In this document: in pieces, positions 21,801-34,800 of the stretch
Layout of the letters: the number at the start of each line of letters is the position of its first letter
Numbering within the stretch: position 1 is the stretch's first letter
NCBI GenBank assembly: GCA_017311315.1
Contig: CM029617.1
Coordinates: 14,861,455-14,925,454 of the forward strand
Direction: 5' to 3'
Length of the DNA: 64,000 bases
Origin: Dendrocalamus latiflorus
Taxonomy: Eukaryota > Streptophyta > Magnoliopsida > Poales > Poaceae
Program-made: the position numbers and the translations under genes
The notes under the pieces: model-generated
The model's input: the letters and a program-made list of their open reading frames with translations, nothing else
Told to the model about the DNA's origin: nothing
Databases searched by the model: none

Positions 21801-22797
21801 GTGTAACGTCCCAAATTCTAGGGCATGCAAAAATGAGACAATTTTGAACTTTTGAATGTGTTTTGCTTCCTTGGCTTTTTATTGGAGTTTCTTTGGAAAT
21901 TTTGATTTTCAAAAATCAAAAGTGCATGCAATGTGGTTCAAAAATTGAGTTCAAGTTATAAAAACTAAAAAATGATTTCAAATTTTGCATGAACAAATTT
22001 ATGGTGGAAATCATCCTAAAGACTCACAAATATAATCATGGCACTGAAAATAAATATCAAAGCATAATCTGAAAATTTCTTAAATAAATAAGTATATTTA
22101 ATTCAAACAAAAGCACTTAGATTTTTCTAGAAAATCCAGAAGAGTTAAAGCTCTGAAAATTTTACATAACCATTTACACAGTACCAGGGACCTCCATAAA
22201 AATTTTCATAAATTTTAGAGCTAGCTTGATCGACTGTAATTTCAATGTGAAATTGAGTTCAAACTGGTTCAATCAAAATTCAACCAAATCTCAAAATTTT
22301 CAAAAAGAATTCAAAGCACCAAGTTGTCCTTGGGCTTGGCCCAGCCTACCCCCTCCTTTTCTTCTCTTGGACATAGCCCATTGGGCCCACGGCCTGGCAA
22401 GGAACGCGCCGCGACGGCCTGCACGCGCCATTCGTGCCCATCCCACCTCTGCGTTGCGCTGACGTGTCTCGGCTCTACGCCACTCTTTCTTCCACGTGTT
22501 TTGGGATTCCCTGCCTCCCCTATGCTGTGCCATCCCATCCCCTGCTGCTCTGCCGCCACCCCCGAGCCCCAATGGTCGATCGCCTCTCCTCCTCTTCTCC
22601 CGCCGCGCCACTGTCTCAGCACCGAGTTACCTTGTTCCGTCGTAAGCAGGTCTGCCATCGTCCCCTTGAGTTGTGTGCCCCCGACTATGCCCACTGCGCC
22701 AACCACCATCACGCCCTTGCCGGATTCCCCGCTGAATCGCTGCTTGGCCGAAGAACGCCATCATGGCTCGCCAATGGCACAAGAACTCTTCCCCTCC

Positions 22798-22804
22798 TAT
22801 AAAT
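22798..22804 (+). promoter_or_regulatory. TATA box of the third LTR
   Basis: TATAAAT in CCCTCCTATAAATCACCGC, about 1 kb into the LTR. It matches TATAAAT at 39443 in the solo LTR, also about 1 kb in. Confidence 0.55.
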
Positions 22805-23408
22805 CACCGCACTGGCTTTGCCTCATCCCACACAGCTCCCCTCCTCTTCAATTGAGCCCTAGTGCCCCGAGCCTCTTTTCGTCTCCGCCTCTGGCCAAAA
22901 CCACCATTGTTGACGATTGAAGCTATCCCATGGGTGCTGATTCAATTCCTTTGGTCCTCAACATCTCCCCCATGCACTGAAGCTAACCCAAGATTTTTTG
23001 TAGCATGACCTCCTCCCCTATGAGCTGCCGACGCAAGGCCGATGTCTCCGCCCGTCGGAGCCTACCTCCACCATTTAGGTAAGCTCAGGTTGCCCCTAGA
23101 ATCATGATGCGTAGGCTAGAACAACTAATTAGTGCTCCGTTCAATGTATCACCGTTCGCCCTATGACTGCGCCACTGCTCGCCTGTTGATGCCTGCCGTC
23201 GGCCCTGTCTCCACTGCCCTTGGCCTTGCCCGGCAGCCCTTTCCCCATTTTGCCCACCACTGTGCCTCATCTCTGTAGCTGTGGCCACCGGCGAGCCTAC
23301 CCCGAGCAAGCACGCAGCCAATCTAGCGTTCTGTCTTTGCGCATGCTTTGCTCTGTTCTAATGCCATGCTTGTGCTTTGTTGCCGACCAACAAACCAAAG
23401 AAAAATCA

Positions 23409-23640
23409 GTTTTGCTATTGCATATGCGACTGAAATTTTTTTATCTTTCAGTCTCCTAAAGTTGCACTCTCAATCAACTGAAGTTGCAGCCCCTTCAAAA
23501 AAACACTTGCAACTTCAGGTGATTCAGAGTGCAACTGAAGTTGCATTTTCAATCACCTGAAGTTGCATCTCCCTCTTCAAAAAATCACCTGGAACTTCAG
23601 GTGACTGAAAGATAAAAAATTTCAGTCGCCTGTGCAATAG
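23409..23640. mobile_element. MITE with inverted ends
   Basis: CTATTGCATATGCGACTGAA with a TTTTTTTATCTTTCAGTC continuation on the left is mirrored by GACTGAAAGATAAAAAATTT then CAGTCGCCTGTGCAATAG on the right. The interior has several copies of AACTGAAGTTGCA and its complement. No coding capacity. The target duplication is unclear. Confidence 0.7.
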
Positions 23641-23660
23641 TCACTCACAAGAAAATTTTA

Positions 23661-24003
23661 CTGTTTTGCCCCCTCGTGTTATTTTTTGCGGTTCTAGCCT
23701 CCGAAGCAATTTTTTTACGAATCTAGCCCCTCCTCGAGCGCGGAAACATGAGACATTGACACATGGCAAAATCCATGGTAAGGTACTGCGGAAATCAAAA
23801 TTGCACACTACAGTACCGTGGAATTGCTATAGTGTTACAGTACTTTCCGCGGTAGTATAGCGTGGAATTTTGATTTCCATTGTCCCTTGCCGTGGAATTT
23901 GCCATGTGTCAATGTCACATATTTTCGTGCTCAAAAAAGGGCTAGATTCATGAAAAAATTGTTGCGGCAGCTAGAACTGAAAAAAGGCTCAAGAGGACCA
24001 AGA
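23661..24003. mobile_element. Foldback MITE with about 110-bp inverted arms
   Basis: The left arm (TTTTTTGCGGTTCTAGCC, GAATCTAGCCCCTCCTCGAG, GACATTGACACATGGCAAA) is mirrored on the right (TTTGCCATGTGTCAATGTC, GGGCTAGATTCATG, CAGCTAGAACTGAAAAAA). The centre is also palindromic around CCGCGG-like motifs (GCGGAAATCAAAATT / AATTTTGATTTCC). No coding capacity. Confidence 0.7.
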
Positions 24004-24900
24004 TTCTAAACCAAACAGATGAAACCTTGGAGTGTTCGGTTAATCCCTGAGTCAAAACAACAGAGCATATGTCAGATGGGCCCCACCACCTGAATCCCCT
24101 TGAGCTGCACAGAAGTGCCTGATTAATACTAACACACTCCCAGTGCCAAGCCAGCCCCACCCTCCGATTAGTTTAGTAGAAAGTAATCATGTCATTAGGA
24201 ATTAGGTTAGCCTAAGTAATCATATACTAAAAGCAACTAATAGCAGACAGCATAGTCCTAGTTAGGTGCATAGTTAAATGAATGTGTGACATATGAGAGG
24301 ACAAAATTTGTGCTTAACAAATCCTAGTACAATTTAATTAATCTTGTATTAGGCTAATGTTTCACTGGCAGGTAGGATTAGGCTAGCTATAATTGAAGCC
24401 ACTGACAGTGGACCTATTGCAATGTGTGCACAATTAAGGGGTCCCACCCATCAGTCTCTCCATATTTCTCCTTGTTAAAAATAATTCAATTTTAATTAAA
24501 ATGCCATGGGCCCACATGTAAGTCTCTGCAGTCTTTTTCATTTGAAGAAAAATTCTGAGCAGACCCCACATGTCAGCTCCCTCCCTCCTTTTTTTTCTTG
24601 AATTAAATTCTGAATAAAACTTCAAATGACTCATTCTCACTCATCCATACTCCAAATTTAATGAAATTTGTCTATAATTTTTTTAAAATCATGATCTGTC
24701 TAAATATGTACTAATATTTAAGTTTTGACTCTGTTTAAATTTATTTGGCTCTTATTTGTATTTGTCTAGATTTTATTGAATAGATACCGGTGCATTGGAA
24801 CTTTGCGAAATCTCATTCGAGCAAAGCTCTAAACAACAAGAGCAAGGCAAGCAACTTCTTTGACTATGTTGATTCCAATATTTTAATTATTATATATTAT

Positions 24901-26080
24901 TTGTGAAAATATATTATTGCATGTGTGTATGTTCTATTAAAATTGCTATACTATAGGAAATAGCAGTTACAACTGCTTGTATGTATTATACCTTCTTGCA
25001 TATTTGATATCCTCATAGTTGTAACCCTTAGGACATGTTTTAGACAATAGCTAATGTCAAATTAGGTATAATATATGATATATGGTCTAGATTACTCATG
25101 CAATAGCTTTCACTAAGTTTGATATTATAGAACAACTTGCGCATGGATATGGTAATTTCAAAATGTTGGTCTTGAGGAGAAACCTCTGTTAGTATGGTGT
25201 AAAAATAAAATGAAAAACTTAGTTTTCAAATGCTAATTATTAGCGTGAAATGAGCATTGTATATCGCTAATTATGATTAAAGTAACATGGTAAATTTAGA
25301 GCACATAAAATTTTCAAAAAAAATTACACAATTAGGTTGAGTATATCAAAAGACTGCACATAAAATTTTATAATTTTTAGAGCTCGTTTGCTATATGTAA
25401 CAACTCCTATAAATAACATATTGCATAAATGTTTGAGCAATATTTGGAGTGGATAAAATTGTCAAAAAATTATACCATAAAGCACATTATGTCAGAAGGT
25501 TGCACATAAAATTTCATAATTTTTTGAGCTCATTTACCTTATTCAAAAATTCAAAAAAATATAACATATAAAATACTAATTTAGGCAGGTAATTAAGCCG
25601 GTTAGTTAGCCGTTTTAATTACCTGCCGTATGGTGGAGGGGCGGTAGGCCACCTGCCGCATGGTGGCTGGGTGACAGCCACGTGGCTGCATGTTGGGTGA
25701 GCAGCAGGTGCCTACCGCACTATGGCTGGGCTTCGGTAGTCTACATATCTACTGCAAGGCACTGCCACCCAGTGACTAGATGACAGAAGTGCCATTTTTG
25801 TTATTCTTGTGTACATACAGCTATTTTTGCAAATACAGATGCAAAATACGCTATATGTGCCAAAATCTCATGCAGACATGTGTAGCCAAATTCGCTTGCC
25901 GTTTTGCAAATACTGTATTAAATGTTAGAGTGTGATCTGAATTTATCATTGTGTTCATGTAGGACATTATGCTAGATGTGGCACCAGTGGTGCATACACC
26001 ATGCCGTGTCTAACGTGTCAATGCTGGCACATCTGACTCTGATTCGTTTTTCTTTTCCATGTGGACTCATCTCTCTCCCC
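24901..26080. other. AT-rich region, probably decayed LTR sequence
   Basis: No gene seen. 25300-25560 holds repeated phrases (GCACATAAAATTTTATAATTTTTAGAGCTC and near-copies). 25600-25790 has short inverted and direct copies of CCTGCCGCATGGTGG. Confidence 0.4.
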
Positions 26081-26081
26081 C

Positions 26082-26265
26082 TATATATGCACCTCTATAG
26101 TCCATAGAAAGAGCAAGAACCTCATTACTAACTCTTCTCATATAATGATTTTTGCCTTCATACGTCTATAGTTTTTTTTTGCAAGGGTTTTTCTCATTAA
26201 ATCCGTGTCTTCTATTATTTTGATCATCTACTTTTGCCGTGCATTTTATAACAAGTCAGAGCTCC
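26082..26265 (+). mobile_element. LTR end with TATA box and a degenerate primer site
   Basis: TATATAT at 26082-26088, then a leader, then an end reading GCATTTTATAACA (to 26253), followed by AGTCAGAGCTCCGGGTTCAA. The last phrase looks like a primer site of the TGGTATCAGAGC type with an internal loss. This suggests the 3' end of an old plus-strand 5' LTR. The LTR start is not identified. Confidence 0.45.
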
Positions 26266-26710
26266 GGGTTCAAAATCTACCCGCTGTCTTGGGGAGGAGG
26301 TGACTTTGGGACAGCATCAAGTTGTTGAGTAAGATCTGATAAAAATTAGCCTTTCAACATCTCAGTGAATTTGAGATGGCAAGCACGTCCATAGGTAGCT
26401 TCGTTCCTTGCATTAGGACAGAAGAAGAAAAAATTTAGAGTTTTTCCTGTGTTCAAGTTTTCGATGAGTTCCAATCCAAAGTGGGAAACTTTTCCATCTC
26501 CGAGTGTAAATCCCGAGATGAAGGTCTTCTTCGAAGAAGGAAGAAAGAATACAACAATAGGTTGATGCCATCGTGTGTCTAAAGGACAAGGGGTTTACTT
26601 CATGGCAAGTGGCGAGGGACTTCTCCATGCGCCGATTTAGTTCCTTGAAATCGTGTGACCATATCATATTATGGCATGAAGGCTCAAAAGATTCGACCAT
26701 GAATTGAAAA

Positions 26711-27240
26711 ATAAAGCTCAAGAGATAGACCTTTCTTGCTTAAAGTTCACATTGTATCGAAACTAAAATTTCAGCAACTTGGCTATGAAGAAATCTCAAA
26801 AACTACCCAACCAAAATTGATAAAACTTTAACCATAGAAAGATGAGATCCTTAGGGTCATAATTTCAAAAGAAATTACAGAATAAACCCCAAGGGAGAGA
26901 CTTATCTTGCTCAAGATTCACTTTGTATCAAAACAAAAATTTCAGCAACTTGACAAAGAAGAAACCTCAAGAACTCAAAATCTACTCAAACAAAATTGAG
27001 AAAACTTGAACCATAGCAAGATTTGATCCTCAGAATCATAATTCCAAAAGAAATTAAAAAATAAAGCCCAAGAGAGAGATCTATCTTGCTCAAGATTCAT
27101 GTTGCATCAAAATAGAAATTTCCCAACTTGTCGGTCAAGAAATCTCAGGAACTCAAAATTTACTCATCCAAAGTTGATGAAATTTGAATCATGACTAGTA
27201 AATGATCTTAGGGCTATGATTCTAGAAGGAATTACAAAGA
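26711..27240. repeat. Three diverged tandem units of about 170-180 bp
   Basis: Units start near 26711, 26882 and 27061. Each begins AATAAA(G/C)C(T/C)C(A/C)AG, then AGAGA...TATCTTGCT, then AAATTTC..CAACTTG, and ends near AAAAGAAATTAC. Divergence is roughly 20-25 percent by eye. Non-coding. Confidence 0.75.
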
Positions 27241-30240
27241 TATGCCTAAAATCTTAACCTATCATGCAAATGGTTCAAGCTGCACGAAAAACAATAATTT
27301 TAACTCAAAAAATCGGTTAATGCAAATACAACTTGAGTAAGAATGAGTTCTAATGGATCTTACTTGGTTGGGACATATTCTTGATGAACTCTTCAACCTC
27401 TTAGACATCCTAGATCCAATAGAACTATAACAAATAGAAGGAAGGGAGGAGAAACTCAAGTTGCAACAAAGAAAAGCTAGAAATTGAAAGAAATAAATTA
27501 AATATCAGAACATGTATAAACTTTAAACTTTCATTGCTTTGAGAGGATAGGTTTCAAAGCCACACTTTCTGGTGTGCAAAGCTCAAAGGAGCATAAAAAC
27601 CCTAAATTCTTTTCAAAGACTTGGTGATGAAGGCATACCCCCACCCTTGTATTTATAACCCTTTGGGAGCAACCTAAACCCTTGGATCACTTCAAGGGCT
27701 AAGATTAACTCTCTCCACTCACTCATATCTACTTAGAATTCAGTCAACTCTTTTCCTTATGTAGAATACCCTACTAGACTAGCTACAATTACAACTCATC
27801 ATTTAGCACGCATCACAAAGCGGCTATTACAAGATCTAAGTCCTTGGCTCTACACAACTCCCTAAACCATCTCCAAGAGTGCGTCGTGGTATTCTCTGTC
27901 TCAACGATTCCTGGTAATATGCCAATTACATCAATGCCCTTGTGTTGACTTTGTCAACATAAACAACCTAGAGCTACTACACTGCTCCACCTTGATATTC
28001 TTCACTCCTCATTGACTTGTCACATCCATACCTTGTGTCTCGAGCTCCAAACACCCTTGGAATGTCTCGTCGACACATAGATGCTGCCCAGTCACCCTGA
28101 ATCGTCGCACAGACCCATCTTGCACCATCTTCACGAAGGCTCCATCTTCGTTACTGGACATGATTCCCGATGATCTCCTCGACCTCCATAATCATTCTGG
28201 ACACCAAGCTTTCCAAGCTTGCTCTCGATCCCATGTCAATGATCATCCAAGCCATCAAGTTAATATGTAGTCAACAAAGAAAAATAAATCGTTTCCTTGG
28301 AACAAGTGCCACGCACTTGATCATCATTAGTGAAAATATGCATCATAACATCCCATGCAACCTAGGTGAAACTCAAAACTCGACTTTGAGAACTTCAACA
28401 ACTCTCAAACCTTCACCATTAAGTCCGAATGCTGTCAAATATTCATCACAACATGGAGAGGACCTTCACATAGTCTCACAATCTTCCCATTGATGAATAT
28501 ATTCACAACCCACATAAAAATGCAAATTGAAGGTTTTTAAAAGAAAAGAAATTTACGTAGAGATAAACTTGGTCTAGAAATGAAGCAAGAAGATCTTGAC
28601 CAAGTTACCAAAATAGAAAGGAGCTCAACATAAAAAAAAATTTGCTCAAAAACTCCAAAGACCAACGAATCCACAAAAGAACTCAAAAATGAACAAATGA
28701 AGAAGATGATATGCTGGTGACCTACACTTCATTTGAAAATCATTTTGATTTACATTTGAGCTCAATTATGGTTGAGATTAGCATTAATTTTTTAATTTTC
28801 AACCTATGCATTATGTCTATATTTCTCTCCTCCTTTGTCAATTTAGTCACCAAGAGATTAGTTAATACCATGCGTGAAATACATCAGAATGTAAACCTAA
28901 CGAGCTTTGTATGTTATTCAACATGAATGTGAAGTTCAAAGTATTACAATAAGCCACTTCAATTTAGATCTTGCTAATCTAGTTCATGACCAAATATATA
29001 GCATAAAGTAAAGACTAGCTAGCAAGATAAGCAATTTGCACAAATTAAGACCAAGTTTTGCATGATTACACAAGTAGCAAGTTCTTGGCATAATTTTAAC
29101 TAAAAATACAGAGCCATGTCCAAGATGCAAAGAACAACCTAGATTTCAACCTAGTCAACACTTTGGGTATGCTACAAGTTCATGAAAGAACATAAATCTC
29201 ATTTTTTAAATATTTTTGCTTGCAAGGTGGGATCGAAGCACATATTTTGCATGGTGGGATTGAACCACATCTTTTGCCATTTTCATTTTTTGGTGAGGTT
29301 GACCTCACATCTTTACAATATTCATTCTTTAGTTTTTTTGGTGAGGTTGACCTCCCATCTTTTCACTATGAGCATATTTACACAAGGTTTAATCATGATT
29401 CACAATAGCTCAAACCTAAGTTACTCTAGGGACTCTAGTAGAAATTCAAATCATCTAAGGACATGGCATAAGCATTAAGAGTTGAAATAGCAAGTGAAAG
29501 CTACAAGTTTCATCAAGTTTTTTTTTATAAAGCTCATGTCTAGGCATTCATAAAGCTAAATGGCACATATCTAGGCATGAACAAGGTAGCAATGCACTTC
29601 ACTGCAATAGCAAGGTGTAAATAGTATGAAGCGAAATTTCATCATGAATAATAGACAAAGCTCATTATCATCTAAATAAGTAGATCACCTATGCCTACAT
29701 AATATGCATGATGAACAAGATAAAGATCCAAGTTCCCCCTCAACAAGTGAGTCAATTTTAGAGACATTTTGGTTTATGTTGAGTTATATCAAAATTAAGC
29801 TCAAGAAAATTTCAAATGAATTCTCCATGAACCAAAACTATAAGAAAGAGAGAAGAAGCTTCAAAAACGAAAGAAATGGCTATATGTAAAGCATAGACAA
29901 GATAGTGAAATCACTATGTCCCAGACTTGCTCTCATCCACCCTATATGACTCTAGGACTAGCTGATCATCTAAACACAAGAGAGTGAACATGTTCCTTCT
30001 CTACCCAGGGGGCCAAACCCTGCTAGACCTATAAGAAGTGAGTAAACTCAACTCAGTGAGAAGAGAACAACTAATAAGCAGTATCCTAAGGCCACAAGAT
30101 GAGAAGAAGAAATCTAAACTACATTGTATGATAACAACTCTGGTCTATGCTAAAAAAACTAACCCAAAAGAACACACAAGCATTGTGTAGAAAGTAAATC
30201 AAGAAGTAAATGAACATACGATACAAAATGTACATGATGC
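27241..30240 (-). mobile_element. Decayed LTR-retrotransposon sequence upstream of a copia RNase H
   Basis: No gene seen. On the minus strand, GGGTTATAAATACAAGGG (27660-27644) looks like an LTR promoter. Downstream text is typical of a transcribed leader (CCTTCATCACCAAGTC, then AAACCCTAAATTC on the plus strand). It may be LTR of the copia element whose RNase H lies at 30247-30705, but a 2-3 kb copia LTR is long, so more than one remnant is likely. Near 29220-29370 GGTGAGGTTGACCTC is duplicated. Confidence 0.4.
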
Positions 30241-30246
30241 TCTCCC

Positions 30247-30705
30247 TCAAAGTATGCCATAAGGACACACAACTCCAGGCTCTCCCCGCAAATTCGTGAA
30301 CCTTGGGCTATCTAGTGGCTTGGTGAAAATACCAGCTAACTGACGATCACTCTCGATAAATTGAAACACTACATTACCCTTCTCCACATGGTCTCTAAGG
30401 AAATAATATTGAATATATATGTGTCTGGTCCTAAAGTATTGCACTGGGTTTTTGGCAATGTTAATGGTAGAAGTGTTGTCATAGAAAAGTGGAATACTAT
30501 CTATGGCTAACACAAAGTCTCGCAAGGTCAAAACCATTCAAAGCACTTAACTACAACAACTAACGGCTGCAACATTTTTGGCCTCTGCAGTAGATAGTGC
30601 AACACCTGACTGCTTCCTAGGTGATCATGAAACAAGAGAACTACCAATGAATTGAAAAGTACTAGAAGTGTTGTTTCTATTTATCTTATAGCCAACAAAG
30701 TTTAC
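30247..30705 (-). pseudogene. Ty1/copia RNase H remnant
   Basis: Read 30705 to 30247: VGYKINRN, RKQSGVALSTAEAKNVAA, then after two stops LRDFVLAIDSIPLFYDNTS, then NPVQYFRTRHIYIQYYFLRD and ESDRQLAGIFTKPLDSPRF. This is the C-terminal RNase H of copia pol, which starts with the (R/W)KQ...STAEAE motif and ends with ADIFTKPL. Several family-invariant residues have drifted and stops interrupt the frame. A purine-rich GAGGGAGAGC just after it (about 30245-30236) could be the polypurine tract. Confidence 0.85.
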
Positions 30706-30739
30706 ACGCAGACTAGGCTAAGGGAAAGACAAGAAGCAG

Positions 30740-32950
30740 AAGGGTAACAGATACCATATGCATTGAGTTGCGTAGAGCCAAGGGAAATTCTTTTCACCCC
30801 AAATTTTCTTTTTTGACTAGTGTATCATAACATTTGTGGTATGTGTAGATGGTTGAATCGGATGGCTTTGAGCCAACGGAAAGAGCAAAGAATATTGCTC
30901 CAACCCCCAAGAAATGATGGATTATCAAGAAGTTGTATGGTGGTGTTGGGATCATCTCATGCTCCTCGAACTGTCAAAGTGCTTGAGAAGAAGACATAAT
31001 CCCCTCAGAGGTAGGCTTTTACTATGATTTTAAGAGTTTTTCCTACAAATCCACTCCTGCTCTTGTATGAGCAATGGACAAATTGCACCGACGGGAAGTA
31101 ACTATCCAGATTATGTGAAGTAGCAATCTAAATTATGACAATTCATATATAGCAAAGCTAAACCAAAAGAGAGAATCTAAAATTAAATGGATTTTTAGTA
31201 TGTCAAGTTGTCCAAAGCGATAGTTTAGCTAAAGGTATTAAAAAATGAGCCAAACCATATAAATAAACTAGATAGAACAAAGAACCTACAATTGAGTCAA
31301 TTTAAAGTGCTACAAGTTCAGTATTGAATAATTTTGTTCAAGCACTTAAATTTAAGCACAATTAGCACAAATAATAATCTTTGAAACATATTTTAGTTTT
31401 ATCTTAATAAAGGAAGTATTGAAGTATAAGCTATCCACAACCACCTCTTTAGTTTCAATTATTTTTTATAATTTTTGTTTTCTTTATTTGAATTTGCCAT
31501 GTGCTATATCTCAAACCTTTGTTGACCATCCAAAAAAAAGCTTAAAAATTATTATGATTATCTAAAATTCTTCTTGAGTTTACGTGTTTCAGACGGGCTA
31601 CAATGCCCATGTGTGTTGTGCTATGACGGATAGCCGTGTGACGCACGGAAAGCTATCTCGGTATTGTTTGCCTTGTAGTACAAGTCAAGCCACCATCGGT
31701 TGAGATTAGTTTCTATAGATTACGATCTCCTGATTGATTCTTGTAACTATATATTACTCACGTACATGTACTATATATTCTCAAGGCAACACAATGGACA
31801 ATTGTGTGCTGTATCAAACCTCTATTCACAATTTTCTCAAGAATGCGGAGGGACAATGCAAAAGATGTACGGTAAGCAAAGATCAACTAGGGGTGGGCGT
31901 GGGTCAGAGCGGTTCGATCCAAACCTACCCCGTAGTGACCATTGGTTTTTTTAGGGACATGGGCTAGCCATTATGAGCAGACCAAGGTGATCCATGATCT
32001 CTTGTGGGTTGACCCCCTTTGCTGCATTACTCCTTTGTATTTGATAATATAGGTATTACGTATTAGGAGGTATTAGGTAGTAGGTGTAGCTCAGGACACC
32101 AATTGTTATACATGCATATGAAGTAAACCAATGGTTCGTTCATCCACACATCTTAAACAAAACAAAAATACTATCAGGATTCAGGATGCATATTAAACAA
32201 ATGAAATCGTCTGCACCTGTCGCGAGAAAGAGATAAATTGATGCATCAAATGCATAACTAAAGTAAATGTTGCTCCCTTCCTTTTGACATTGCAAGTCAT
32301 GCACATGCATGGCAACTGAAAACATAGCAGATGGCTGCGGTTTATGGCTTTTGGCAAAAAATTTTGAATTTTTGCTGTTTGCGACAGATATTACGGGGAG
32401 AGAGATACTTGCTTGCGATTTTGGTTGATACAGATGTTAGGCTTTTAACGTGTACTACAATTAACTTGTAGACCCCATATTGAGAAAATACTCTGTTTAA
32501 AAGTTAGGTACTGTAGCAAAAGTCAAAAACCACTTTTAGAAGCCGTAAAGAACAGGGCAAGCTGATATGAAGTACAGAACACCAGAGATCTGGTATAATC
32601 AGTTCCATTACTGTATTACAACTATTAAAGCATGACATCACATAGATACAAAGCTTATAATATGAAAATGGAGGTGAACCAAAAAAATCACAAAAGCAGC
32701 ACTTATGAAGCCTTGATAGTCCTTACCTCCTTGGTATGAAAAAGTCAAAGCGTGGTTCAGTCTATGCTATTGTATCAACTGGTGGCTCCATTAGTAACCT
32801 TTTTTCTAGAGTGCTGCATTAGTAATACAAAGTGGCATGCAAACAACAAGTGAATTAGGGTATTAGAGCACATGTAAATAAAATGTGTTGTTAAGTGCAA
32901 AATAGAAAATAGCCGGTGTGTTGTAAACAGACCATCCTTGTAAAGTAGAT
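30740..32950. other. No gene seen
   Basis: AT-rich sequence, perhaps the rest of the copia element upstream of RNase H (30740-31300) and then unrelated intergenic DNA. Frames around 31700-31960 have no motif and no splice support. Confidence 0.4.
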
Positions 32951-32959
32951 CATCCTTAG

Positions 32960-33420
32960 TTAATTCGGGGGGCGGTGGCGCTCGGGGAGGAGGCCGGCTT
33001 GGATGGCGTCAGTGCTAGGGGAACAGACCAGGTCGGAGGGTGGCGGTGGTGCTTGGGGAGGAGGCCAGCTTGGAGGTCGTCAACACTCAGGGAGCACACC
33101 AGGTCGAAGAGGAGCGGCGCTTGGGGAAGAAGCTTGGGGAGGAGGCCGGTCGGACAGCGTCGATGCTCGGGGAGGAGGCCGGTCGGATAGCGTCGATGCT
33201 TGGGGAGCAGACCAGGTCGAAGGGCGACGATGGCGCTCGGGGAGGAGGCCAGCTCGGAGGTTGTCAACGCTTGGGGAGTACCCCGAGTCGGAGGGCGGCG
33301 GTGCTTGGGGAAGAAGTGCGGGGAGGAGGCCGGGTCGGAGGGCGTCGACGCTCGGGGAGGAGGCTGGGTCAGAGGGCGTCAGAGCTCAGGGAGGCAGTGG
33401 TGCTGCGGACAACGGGAGGC
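32960..33420. repeat. GC-rich minisatellite (GCTCGGGGAGGAGGCC type)
   Basis: More than ten imperfect copies of a unit built on CTCGGGGAGGAGGCCGG(T/G)TCGGA(G/C)GGCGTCGA, with variable spacing around 40-60 bases. All three plus-strand frames are open through it because of its composition. None encodes a recognisable protein and I do not annotate a gene here. Confidence 0.75.
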
Positions 33421-34079
33421 CGCCCCTTTCACCTAACCCTAACCCTGGCAGACAGGAGTTGCGGCGTCTGGGTGCGAATGGATCAGACGTCGTGCGAGAA
33501 TGGAGTAGAGGCAGGTGGAAGAAAATTGACGGGGAGGCGGGGGGGATTTTTGCAAAATTGGATAAGTGGATTGGGTGCTTCCACCCTCAAGTATCCAGGC
33601 CGTAGTGGGCAGATCTAACGATGCTGGGCGGTATTAGCATGTTAGCACCCAAATGGCCATTAGCACTAAATACGTTCCCTATATATATACACTAGCTGAA
33701 TGCTTGTGCGTTGCTACGGATTTTTAAAATTTATCATACTACATGTTTTAAAACTCACAGGTGATAAATTTTTTTAGATTTTTAGAATATGCATACAAAC
33801 ATATTCTAAAAGTTTTTAAATCCATCAAGTAAGTCGAAAGCCGTCGATCACACCTCATGGTCATAAGTCAGAAGACATTGACCACACCTCGTGGTCGTAG
33901 GTCGGGAGCCCTCGAGCACACCTCATCATCGTAAGTTGGAAGCTGTTGACCATCGCACGTGCTCGTAGGTCAGGAGCGGTCGACCATCACTGGTGGTCTA
34001 AGTTGCCAGCAGTTGATGTTGGCAAGCCTCCAGTGCACTTGTGCCCTATCACCCAACTGATGGTGCCAGCTTGCTCGGC

Positions 34080-34560
34080 CCTGACTTCAACCACGACCCT
34101 GACTTCGACCACTGCCCGCTTCGACTTTGACCACTGCCCCCCCTTCGATGACCACGGCCCTTCGACGTCGACCACTTCCCTCTTTGACCGCTGCTCCCTT
34201 CGACCACGGCATCAACTTTGACTATGAATCTTCGACTTCAGCCACGGCCCCTCAACCACGGCCCCGACGTCGACCACGGACCTTCGACTTTGACCAAAGA
34301 ACAACATTGTTCACAACCCTTCTACTTCGACCATGGCCTGACTTCAACCACAGCCTTTCGACTTCGACCACGGACCGACTTCGACCACGGCCCTTCGACT
34401 TCGACCACTGCCCCCTTCGACCACGGCCCTTCGACTTCGACCATGGCTTCGACCACAGATCTTTGACTTCGGCCACGGCCCCCTTCAACCATGGCTTCGA
34501 CTTCGATCACAGCCACTCGACTTCAGCCATGGCCCCATTCGACCATGGCACTGACTTCAA
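34080..34560. repeat. 18-19-bp minisatellite, CTTCGACTTCGACCACGGCC
   Basis: About two dozen imperfect copies of GACTTCGACCACGGCCCTTC with unit lengths mostly 17-20 bases. Open frames on both strands are composition artefacts (GRSRS-like and TSTTA-like repeats). Confidence 0.85.
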
Positions 34561-34800
34561 CAACCAGCTTGGGAGGCCAAAATCGTCAGACTACACGACA
34601 GGCTCCGAGTGAAGAGCAGGAGGAGGTAGAGAGGCTCACCGGGCAAGTGACCACTGGGCGGTAGTGGCGGGGAGAGCCCCGTGGGCGGGTGTAGTAAGAG
34701 GAAGCCACCGCCATCACCGTGTGCCCTTCTCTTTGATCCACTGGCCGCTGTCATTGAGCATCGTGTTGCTGGTTGGAGGGGCGATGGGAGATGGAATTGG

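Larger units (their letters stand above)
21802..24900 (+). mobile_element. Old, truncated Tekay-like LTR (third family member)
   Basis: It begins TGTAACGTCCC and has the same architecture as the LTRs at 4816 and 38450: an AT-rich start, a GC-rich middle, a TATAAAT box, and the box GAGCAAGGCAAG followed by a (T)GATTCC-type phrase (24840-24877). The 3' part ending in a TGTGTGCACTAG...GACA phrase is not found, so it is truncated or replaced past about 24900. Two MITEs are inserted in it. Confidence 0.65.

Noticed and set aside
22300..22920. Frames of 100-198 codons on both strands
   Set aside because: They lie in the GC-rich promoter region of the LTR at 21802 and have Pro/Ser-rich low-complexity translations.
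33430..33446. Telomere-like CTAACCCTAACCCT
   Set aside because: Only two units, and of the TTAGGG form rather than the usual plant TTTAGGG; chance in GC-rich sequence.
32956..33618. 200-codon plus-strand frame and overlapping frames
   Set aside because: The minisatellite composition keeps all frames open; repeats such as LGEEAG are translated tandem units.
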